The notes under the pieces: model-generated | Database searches by the model: none | Seen by the model: only the letters and a program-made list of their open reading frames with translations | Told to the model about the DNA's origin: nothing | Program-made: the position numbers and the translations under genes | Source of the DNA: Ancylobacter sp. IITR112 | GTDB lineage: Bacteria; Pseudomonadota; Alphaproteobacteria; Rhizobiales; Xanthobacteraceae | Direction: 5' to 3' | DNA length: 64,000 nt | Assembly: GCF_041415945.1 (NCBI RefSeq) | Contig: NZ_JBGCUS010000001.1 | Coordinates: 2,480,001-2,544,000 of the forward strand | Part shown: positions 58,462 to 64,000 of the stretch, piece after piece | Layout: every line of letters begins with the position of its first letter | Position numbering within the stretch: the first letter of the stretch is position 1

Positions 58462-59817
58462 ATGAATCTCGCCCGCCTGCTCAAGGCTCGCGCCGATGCC
58501 GGCCGCCCCGTCCGTGTCGGCCTCATCGGCGCCGGCAAGTTCGGCTCCATGTTCCTGTCGCAACTGCGCACCACGCCGGGGCTGCACCTGCTCGGCATCG
58601 CCGATCTCTCCGTGCCGCGCGCCCGCGCCGCGCTGGAGGCCACCGGCTGGGACGCGGACGCCGTCATCGCCTCCTCCTTCACCGAGGCGCTGGGCACCGG
58701 CCGCACCATGCTCACCGACGACGCGCAAGCGCTGATCGCCACCGACGGGCTCGATGTGGTGGTCGAAGTCACCGGCAGCCCCGCCGCCGGCGCCGCCCAT
58801 GCGCTGCTGGCGATCGAGCATGGCCGCCACATCGTCATGGTGACGGTGGAGGCCGACGTGCTGGTCGGCCCGCTTCTGGCCGAGCGCGCCCGCAAGGCCG
58901 GCGTGGTCTATTCCATGGCCTATGGCGACCAGCCGGCGCTGGTGTGCGAGATGGTGGACTGGGCCCGCACCTGCGGCTTCAGCGTCGTCTGCGCCGGCAA
59001 GGGCACGAAGTACCTGCCGAGCTTCCACCGCTCCACCCCCGACACGATCTGGGATCTGTACGGCCTCACCGCCGAACAGGCGGCTGAGGGCGGCATGAAC
59101 GCGCAGATGTTCAACTCCTTCGCCGACGGCACCAAATCCTCCATCGAAATGGCCGCCATCGCCAATGCGGCCGGGCTGAAGGCGCCCTCCGACGGCCTGC
59201 TGTTCCCGCCCTGCGGCGTCGACGACCTCGCCACCATTCTCCGCCCGCACGAACAGGGCGGCGTGCTGGAGCATTCCGGCACGGTGGAAACCGTCTCCTC
59301 GCTGGAGCGCGACGGCCGCCCGGTTTTTCGCGATCTGCGCTGGGGCGTCTATGTCGTGTTCGAGGCCGATCCCAGCCCGCGCGGCGACTATGCCCGGCGC
59401 TGCTTTAAGGAATATGGCGTGGTGACGGATGCCTCCGGCCGGTACACCGCGCTCTACCGGCCCTATCACCTCATCGGGCTGGAACTCGGCGTTAGCGTCG
59501 CCTCCGCCGCGCTGCGCCATGAGCCGACCGGGGTGACGGAAGCCTTCAACGCCGATGTGGTGGCGGTCGCCAAGCGCCCCTTGCGCGCCGGCGAGACGCT
59601 GGACGGCGAGGGCGGCTTCACCGTCTGGGGCAAGCTGTTTCCCGCCGCGACCTCGCTCGCCAAGGGCGGCCTGCCCATCGGCCTCGCCCATCACGTCACC
59701 CTCACCCGCGACATCGCGGAAGGCGAGATCGTCGGCTGGGCCGATGTCGAGGTGAAGGACAGCCCGGCGGTGCGCCTGCGCCGCGAAATGGAGCGCAGCT
59801 TCGCCGGCGCGGCGTAG
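58462..59817 (+). CDS. Homoserine dehydrogenase-like oxidoreductase with SAF domain (COG4091 type)
   Basis: 451-residue NAD(P)-binding protein. The Rossmann domain begins VRVGLIGAGKFGSMFLSQL; the middle has VVVEVTGSPAAGAAHALLAI, VTVEADVLVGPLLAERARKA and FSVVCAGKGTKYLPSFHRST. The C-terminal about 70 residues form a SAF-like domain (VVAVAKRPLRAGETLDGEGG, LPIGLAHHVTLTRDIAEGEI). Proteins of this kind are annotated as predicted homoserine dehydrogenase or, wrongly, FlgA because of the SAF domain. The substrate is unknown. AAGGAT precedes the ATG by 7 bases. Confidence 0.85.
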   Translation: MNLARLLKARADAGRPVRVGLIGAGKFGSMFLSQLRTTPGLHLLGIADLSVPRARAALEATGWDADAVIASSFTEALGTGRTMLTDDAQALIATDGLDVVVEVTGSPAAGAAHALLAIEHGRHIVMVTVEADVLVGPLLAERARKAGVVYSMAYGDQPALVCEMVDWARTCGFSVVCAGKGTKYLPSFHRSTPDTIWDLYGLTAEQAAEGGMNAQMFNSFADGTKSSIEMAAIANAAGLKAPSDGLLFPPCGVDDLATILRPHEQGGVLEHSGTVETVSSLERDGRPVFRDLRWGVYVVFEADPSPRGDYARRCFKEYGVVTDASGRYTALYRPYHLIGLELGVSVASAALRHEPTGVTEAFNADVVAVAKRPLRAGETLDGEGGFTVWGKLFPAATSLAKGGLPIGLAHHVTLTRDIAEGEIVGWADVEVKDSPAVRLRREMERSFAGAA

Positions 59818-59842
59818 GCGATGGGCGCCTGGATCTTCGCAC

Positions 59843-59939
59843 GTCATCCCGGCCGCCGGCGTAGCGGAGAGCCGGGATCGCGCGGTCATCCATAGTGGAG
59901 TGCGGTCCCGGATCGACGCGCAGCGTCGTCCGGGATGAC
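59843..59939. repeat. Palindromic GTCATCCCGG repeat, copy A4
   Basis: 97-base A-family element with intact termini, 26 bases after the stop codon of the COG4091-type gene. Confidence 0.92.
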
Positions 59940-60164
59940 GGCAGGGAGCTGTGCGTCCTCCGGCACGGCGGCAACAGCGAACCTCTGGACATGGCGCGCC
60001 GCCTCGCCTATCTCTGCGCCACGGTCTGCAGTTCACCGAGGCGTTGCCGCCCCGCAAGGGGAGCTAAACCTGCTCAATTCCCGCACCCGCACTTGTCCTT
60101 GTGCCCGGTCGCAAGACGGCAACCCCGACATTTCCTCGCGAAAGGGCACCAACGAGGATAGGTC
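59940..60164. other. Intergenic region before the DUF2087 gene
   Basis: 225 bases following repeat A4. No ORF with a ribosome site, no clear hairpin with T-run and no repeat were seen. It presumably contains the promoter of the DUF2087 gene, whose GAGGA ribosome site lies at its end. Confidence 0.4.
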
Positions 60165-60716
60165 ATGTCCAGACTCCATCTCGCCTATGAGGCGCCGGAT
60201 ATTTCCGCGCTCGCCCGCACGCTGCATCAGGGAATTGCCGCCCTCGGCCATGCCCCCGGCCATGTCGAGCTGCTGAATTTGCTGGCGCGCGGCGCCGGCT
60301 ACCGCAATTTCCAGCACCTGCGGGCCGACCGGGCTGCCCGCGCCCGGCTCGCCCTCCCCGCGCCGCCCCCGGCTCCGCCGGCGGACCATACGCGCTGTGA
60401 AAAGGCGCTGCGGCTGTTCGATCCGCAGGGCCGGCTGGTGCGCTGGCCGAAGAAGCGCAACCAGCAGATCCTCTGCCTGTGGCTGCTGTGGTCGCGCCTG
60501 CCGAGCGGCGAGGTGTTTCCCGAGCGGCGGATGAACGAACTGCTGAACGCCGAGCATCTGTTCGGCGACCACGCCCTGCTGCGGCGGGAAATGGTGGAGT
60601 TCGGCCTGTTCCGCCGCACGCCGGACGGGCGGGAATATTCCCGCATCGAACGCGAGCCGCCGCCGGAAATGGCCAAGCTCGCCGCCCTGCTGCGCCAGCG
60701 CCGGGCCGCCGGCTGA
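60165..60716 (+). CDS. DUF2087-domain protein
   Basis: 183 residues. The C-terminal half matches DUF2087: VRWPKKRNQQILCLWLLWSR, ERRMNELLNAEHLFGDHALL, RREMVEFGLFRRTPDGREYS, a winged-helix-like unit found in putative transcription regulators. The N-terminal half (HLAYEAPDISALARTLHQGI, LLARGAGYRNFQHLRAD) resembles a small helical module. ATG 60165 has GAGGA 6 bases upstream. Function unknown; DNA binding is plausible. Confidence 0.85.
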   Translation: MSRLHLAYEAPDISALARTLHQGIAALGHAPGHVELLNLLARGAGYRNFQHLRADRAARARLALPAPPPAPPADHTRCEKALRLFDPQGRLVRWPKKRNQQILCLWLLWSRLPSGEVFPERRMNELLNAEHLFGDHALLRREMVEFGLFRRTPDGREYSRIEREPPPEMAKLAALLRQRRAAG

Positions 60717-60777
60717 GGCCGCGCCCTCACCTTGCGCAGGCCTCTCATGCCGGGGTGCAACCTGCCCCCGGCAGCTC

Positions 60778-60813
60778 CCCCTCATGCCCGGGGCTTGACC
60801 CGGGCATGTAGGG
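60778..60813. repeat. CATGCCCGGG repeat, half copy B3
   Basis: CCCTCATGCCCGGGGCTTGA followed by CCCGGGCATG; only the left end of the family is present, and it is itself an inverted repeat. First of three elements that fill the DUF2087-thiE space. Confidence 0.85.
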
Positions 60814-60835
60814 CTCCGGTGCGATCCCCCCACCC

Positions 60836-60931
60836 GTCATCCCGGCCGCAGCGAAGCGGAGAGCCGGGATCGCGCGCCGATCTGCCCCGGACAACGATCC
60901 CGGATCGACGCGCTGCGTCGTCCGGGATGAC
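60836..60931. repeat. Palindromic GTCATCCCGG repeat, copy A5
   Basis: 96-base A-family element with intact termini, inserted between a half and a full B-family element. Confidence 0.92.
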
Positions 60932-60944
60932 GAACCATTCCGTC

Positions 60945-61060
60945 CCTCATGCCCGGGCTTGACCCGGGCACCCAGCAGGCTTGGAACGGCCCCCGCCACG
61001 CCTGTGTCGCCGGCGCGCACGGAAAAGTCTGGGTCCCCGGGCCAAGCCCGGGGATGAGGG
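60945..61060. repeat. CATGCCCGGG repeat, copy B4
   Basis: 116-base B-family element bounded by CCTCATGCCCGGGCTTGACC and GGCCAAGCCCGGGGATGAGG. It ends 21 bases from the thiE stop codon and may serve as the 3' end structure of the thi operon. Confidence 0.9.
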
Positions 61061-61081
61061 CGGCATAGAGCGGAGGAGACC

Positions 61082-61678
61082 CTACCGCGTCGCCAGCACC
61101 CATTCGCGGGCGCGCGCTTCCGGGTTGGCGTTCAAGAGAACGTCGGTGACGACGGCGAGGCTGTCCGCCCCCGCCTGGCGCACGCCCGGCGCGCGCTCGA
61201 TGGTGAGCCCGCCAATGCCGACCAGCGGCAGGTCGCCGATCCGCTTCTTCCACTGCGTCACCCGCTCCAGCCCCTGCGGCGCCCAGCGCATCTTCTTCAG
61301 GATGGTGGGGTAGACCGGACCCAGCGCGACATAGTCCGGCCCCGCCAGCAGCGCGGCTTCCAGCTCCGCCTCGTCATGGGTGCTGATGCCGAGCTTCAGC
61401 CCCGCCCGGCGCATCGCCGGCACATCGGCCTCGGCAAGGTCTTCCTGGCCGAGATGGACGAAATCGCAGCCCAGTTCGATGGCGAGCTGCCAGTAATCAT
61501 TGACGATGAGCTGCGCGCCATAGCGGGCGCAGACCTCGCGCGCGCTCGCGATCTCGCGGCGCAGCTCGGCCTCGTCCATGTCCTTGGCGCGAAGCTGCAC
61601 CAGCTTCACCCCCTGCGGCAGCAGGCGCGGCAGCCAGGAGGCACGGTCGACGATGAGATAGAACGGATCGAGCTTCAT
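61082..61678 (-). CDS. thiE: Thiamine-phosphate synthase
   Basis: 198-residue TIM-barrel enzyme that joins hydroxymethylpyrimidine diphosphate to the thiazole phosphate. FYLIVDRASWLPRLLPQGVK, VQLRAKDMDEAEL, LIVNDYWQLAIELGCDFVHL, GQEDLAEADV and VALGPVYPTILKKM are family blocks, ending with GIGGLTIERAPGV. ATG 61678 is chosen; it starts 18 bases after the thiG stop. Last gene of thiO-thiS-thiG-thiE. Confidence 0.94.
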   Translation of the reverse strand: MKLDPFYLIVDRASWLPRLLPQGVKLVQLRAKDMDEAELRREIASAREVCARYGAQLIVNDYWQLAIELGCDFVHLGQEDLAEADVPAMRRAGLKLGISTHDEAELEAALLAGPDYVALGPVYPTILKKMRWAPQGLERVTQWKKRIGDLPLVGIGGLTIERAPGVRQAGADSLAVVTDVLLNANPEARAREWVLATR

Positions 61679-61696
61679 CACGCACTCACGCAAGCT

Positions 61697-62515
61697 TCAG
61701 GAGCCGAGAACGGCCCGGCCCATGACCGGGGTGGAGGGCGCGGCCATGTCCCGCACCTCCATCGGATCGGCCAGCACCGCCTCGCGGCCGGCGGCGATGG
61801 CGGCGGCGAAGGCGCGCGCCATGCGCACGGGATCGCCGGCCTTGGCCACTGCCGTGTTCAGGAGCACGGCGTCATAGCCGAGTTCCATCGCCGCCGCCGC
61901 ATGCGAGGGCACGCCGACACCGGCATCCACCACCAGCGGCACGCCGGGGAAATGCGCCCGCAGCGAGCGCAGCCCATAGGGGTTGTTGAGCCCCCGGCCG
62001 GAACCGATCGGCGCGCCCCAGGGCATCAGCACCTCGCAGCCGGCAGCGAGCAGCTTTTCCGCCACCACGAGATCCTCCGTGGTGTAGGGGAACACCTGGA
62101 AGCCGTCGCGGGTGAGGATACGCGCCGCCTCCACCAGCCCGAACACGTCGGGCTGCAGCGTGTCGTCCTCGCCGATCACCTCCAGCTTCACCCAGGGCGT
62201 GCCGAAAAGTTCGCGCGCCATCTCGGCGGTGGTCACCGCTTCCTTCACCGTCTTGCAGCCGGCGGTGTTGGGCAGCACCTTCACCCCGAGGTCGCGGATA
62301 AGCTGCCAGAAGCTCTGGCCGGCCTTGGCCGCGCCGGATTCGCGCCGCAGCGACACGGTGACGATGTCGGTGCCGGAAGCGCGGATCGCCTCGGCGAGGA
62401 TCGCCGGCGAGGGGTATTGCGCCGTGCCGAGCAGCAGGCGCGAGGACACTTGCGTGTCGTAGAAGGTCACCGGGTCGGCCCCGGCGGTCCTCATCGTATC
62501 GGTCATCGCATCCAT
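61697..62515 (-). CDS. thiG: Thiazole synthase
   Basis: 272-residue TIM-barrel enzyme that builds the thiazole ring from deoxyxylulose phosphate, ThiS-thiocarboxylate and dehydroglycine. Seen: [49 protein letters not shown] with [14 protein letters not shown], and [20 protein letters not shown]. Start ATG 62515 or MTDTM at 62506. It begins 3 bases after the thiS stop. Confidence 0.96.
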   Translation of the reverse strand: MDAMTDTMRTAGADPVTFYDTQVSSRLLLGTAQYPSPAILAEAIRASGTDIVTVSLRRESGAAKAGQSFWQLIRDLGVKVLPNTAGCKTVKEAVTTAEMARELFGTPWVKLEVIGEDDTLQPDVFGLVEAARILTRDGFQVFPYTTEDLVVAEKLLAAGCEVLMPWGAPIGSGRGLNNPYGLRSLRAHFPGVPLVVDAGVGVPSHAAAAMELGYDAVLLNTAVAKAGDPVRMARAFAAAIAAGREAVLADPMEVRDMAAPSTPVMGRAVLGS

Positions 62516-62518
62516 GGT

Positions 62519-62716
62519 TCATCCACCCTGCATGGGGGCGAGGATTTCCACCCGGTCGCCATCGGCGATCGGGGTCGCCGTGCGGCGCGCGGCCCTCACC
62601 ATGTCGCCATTCACCGCCGTCGCCACGATGGCGTCGGCGAGTTCGAGTTCGGCCAGAAGCTCCGCCAGCGTGGCGGCGTCGGTGCTGGCCGGCTCACCAT
62701 TGACGATGATCTTCAT
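62519..62716 (-). CDS. thiS: Sulfur carrier protein ThiS
   Basis: 65-residue ubiquitin-like carrier. It has the N-terminus MKIIVNGEPASTDAATLAEL and the required C-terminal Gly-Gly (APMQGG), which is adenylated by ThiF and thiocarboxylated. The first 23 bases overlap the end of thiO. It directly precedes thiG, its partner. Confidence 0.95.
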   Translation of the reverse strand: MKIIVNGEPASTDAATLAELLAELELADAIVATAVNGDMVRAARRTATPIADGDRVEILAPMQGG

Positions 62717-63776
62717 CCATCACCTCCGGGAAATACGCCCCGTCAAACGCCAGTTCCGCCGCCCGACGCGCCAGCGCCGGCGCGGCCAGGAAACCGTGGC
62801 GGTAGAGGCCGTTCACATAGATCGTGTTGCCACGCTTGCGCAGGCGCGGCAGGTTGTCGGGAAAGGCCGGGCGCACATCCGCGCCGATCTCGACGATTTC
62901 CGCCTCGCCGAAGGCGGGGTGCAGCGCATAGACCGCGCCGAGCAGTTCCAGCATGGAACGCCCCGTCACCCGGCCGCGCTCGTCATTCTCGATCGAGGTG
63001 GCCCCGATCATGAAATGCCCGTCGCCGCGCGGCACGATATAGACCGGGATGCGCGGGTGCAGCATGCGCACCGGACGGCTCAGTGCCACCTCGGTGGAGT
63101 AGAGTACCAGCATCTCCCCCTTCACGCCGCGCAGGTCGGCGAGCGTGTCGCGCGCCGCCAGCCCGCGGCAATCGACCACGAGATCGGCCTCATCGGCCGC
63201 GCTGGTCTCATCGTCCACCTCATCGAACCCATCGGCCTCGAAGCGGAAGGTAACCTGATGCTCATCGACCAGCCGCCGGGTCAGCGCCGCAAGCGCCTTG
63301 CGCGGCTCAAGATGCGCCTCGCTGGGAAAGAACAGCCCCTGCTCGAAGCGGCCGGCGAGATCGGGTTCGAGCTCGGCGATCCCCGCCCCGTCAAGCCATT
63401 GATAATGCTCGGTGCGGCGGGAAAACCGGCGCAGATCGGCGCGGTCGCGCGGCTGGGCGAGCACCAGCGAGCCCTCATTGGGCACATCAGGTACCGCCAC
63501 CTGCCAGTAAGCCTGTGATTCCAAACCGAGATCGACGATCAGCGGCTCCGCGCTCTCGCGCTCGCACCACGGCGCCAGCATCCCGCCGGCATACCAGGAA
63601 CAGCCCTGCCCCGAACCCGGCCGGCGGTCCACCACCGTCACCTGCGCGCCGCGCAGCGCGAAGGCGTGGGCGCAGGTGAGCCCGGCCACGCCGGCGCCAA
63701 CAACCTTCACCCGCATGGCGTTGGCCGTGGGGTAAACCGTTGTCATATCAGTCGATTTCGTGTGAGGAGAAACCAT
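62694..63776 (-). CDS. thiO: Glycine oxidase ThiO
   Basis: 360-residue FAD-dependent amine oxidase that supplies dehydroglycine to ThiG. The dinucleotide-binding loop VKVVGAGVAGLTCAHAFALR lies near residue 22, followed by VVDRRPGSGQGCSWYAGGML, and the C-terminal FAD block GNTIYVNGLYRHGFLAAPAL. I chose ATG 63776 because GGAGGGAG of the riboswitch end lies just upstream. MTTVYPT (63746) and MRVKVVG (63719) are later in-frame options without ribosome sites. First gene of the thi operon. Confidence 0.94.
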   Translation of the reverse strand: MVSPHTKSTDMTTVYPTANAMRVKVVGAGVAGLTCAHAFALRGAQVTVVDRRPGSGQGCSWYAGGMLAPWCERESAEPLIVDLGLESQAYWQVAVPDVPNEGSLVLAQPRDRADLRRFSRRTEHYQWLDGAGIAELEPDLAGRFEQGLFFPSEAHLEPRKALAALTRRLVDEHQVTFRFEADGFDEVDDETSAADEADLVVDCRGLAARDTLADLRGVKGEMLVLYSTEVALSRPVRMLHPRIPVYIVPRGDGHFMIGATSIENDERGRVTGRSMLELLGAVYALHPAFGEAEIVEIGADVRPAFPDNLPRLRKRGNTIYVNGLYRHGFLAAPALARRAAELAFDGAYFPEVMDEDHRQW

Positions 63777-63783
63777 GCACTCC

Positions 63784-63882
63784 CTCCCTCCGCCAGTGTC
63801 AACTGGATCAGGTTCGAAGGGTCGCCATGCCGCGCCGACGCGATGATGGCCTCTCAGCCTCCTGACGAGGCTCCCCCGGACG
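63784..63882 (-). promoter_or_regulatory. TPP riboswitch upstream of thiO
   Basis: Minus-strand sequence carries the THI-box core: GGGGGAGCC, GGAGGCTGAGAGG (63850-63862), CGACCCTTCGAACCTGATCC (63805-63824), then AGTTGACACTGGCGGAGGGA. These match the pyrimidine- and pyrophosphate-binding arms of TPP aptamers. Its 3' end, GGAGGGAG, is also the ribosome site of thiO, so TPP binding could directly hide it and reduce translation of thiOSGE. Confidence 0.95.
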
Positions 63883-63946
63883 GTCTGGATATAATCACTC
63901 GCCCGGCGAATGTCACCGGCGGTCCACAATATTCGGGCCGCCGCCT

Positions 63947-64000
63947 TTAGCCGCGCCGGGACAGCGGCACCACATTGCTCGGCACCTTGCGGGTGGCCGC
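63947..64000 (-). CDS. Possible 3' end of a gene running in from the right edge
   Basis: On the minus strand the frame from 64000 is open for 17 codons and ends in TAA at 63947, giving AATRKVPSNVVPLSRRG. It could be the C-terminus of the gene upstream of the thi operon. Too short for identification; the frame could be open by chance. Confidence 0.3.
   Translation of the reverse strand, partial: AATRKVPSNVVPLSRRG

Noticed and set aside
56554..60057. Minus-strand open frame of 1167 codons
   Set aside because: It is antisense to eipA, the coiled-coil gene and the COG4091-type gene, has no ribosome site, and its composition (Arg, Gly, Ala, His, Asp runs) is that of a GC-driven antisense frame.
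60778..61060. Possible CRISPR array
   Set aside because: The repeats are of two different families, are palindromic, irregularly spaced and scattered through the window; no cas genes are present.

Overview
The window looks like a stretch of core chromosome from a high-GC alphaproteobacterium of the order Hyphomicrobiales (Rhizobiales), plausibly Xanthobacteraceae (Ancylobacter/Starkeya/Xanthobacter-like). The lineage call rests on a CtrA response regulator with a GANTC-rich upstream region, a ChpT phosphotransferase beside an EipA/DUF1134 protein, and an oxygen-dependent (CobG-type) cobalamin pathway in the alphaproteobacterial gene order. The family level is inference. I saw no rRNA, tRNA, CRISPR array, transposase or prophage. 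Coding density is very high and the large antisense reading frames are GC artefacts.

Layout. 1-7.4 kb: D-xylose use, with xylA (runs off the left edge), xylB and a LacI-type regulator on the minus strand, divergent from the xylFHG ABC importer. 7.5-10.0 kb: an envelope metal cluster (DUF2946-like protein, PCuAC copper chaperone, PepSY membrane protein). 10.1-13.6 kb: molybdate uptake (single-domain ModE-like regulator, modABC, palindromic Mo-box candidate). 14.5-26.5 kb: a minus-strand glycogen operon glgP-glgB-glgC-glgA-glgX/malQ, the last being a fused debranching enzyme and 4-alpha-glucanotransferase. 26.6-44.0 kb: cobalamin synthesis. A cobalamin riboswitch precedes cobW, followed by cobN-G-H-I-J, cobL-E-M-B and a DUF423 gene; cobK lies antisense inside this operon; cobP-cobO, cobQ and cobD follow to the right. 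44.2-50.7 kb: recQ, an MxaD-like SRPBCC protein, a YVTN beta-propeller protein, tpm, a lone cysA and a GNAT gene. 50.7-57.2 kb: a cell-cycle neighbourhood with an orphan fliJ, ctrA, two secreted metal-type proteins, a CheW-CheW-receiver protein, chpT, cysQ and eipA. 57.3-60.7 kb: a coiled-coil membrane protein, a COG4091-type oxidoreductase and a DUF2087 protein. 61.1-63.9 kb: thiOSGE under a TPP riboswitch.

How it works together. Most of the window is housekeeping and carbon, metal and cofactor metabolism. Many genes in the cob, glg and xyl operons overlap by 4 bases (ATGA or GTGA), which points to translational coupling. Intergenic space is filled by three families of palindromic repeats (about 95 bp GTCATCCCGG elements, CATGCCCGGG elements, CCCTCTCCCC elements). 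Some of these sit inside operons, and some supply a gene's start or stop codon.

I did not find a clear, wholly new system. The best candidates for a second look are the antisense cobK whose start overlaps cobL, the GANTC-dense ctrA promoter, the CheA-like remnant beside chpT, the GlgX-MalQ fusion, and the repeats that overlap gene ends.
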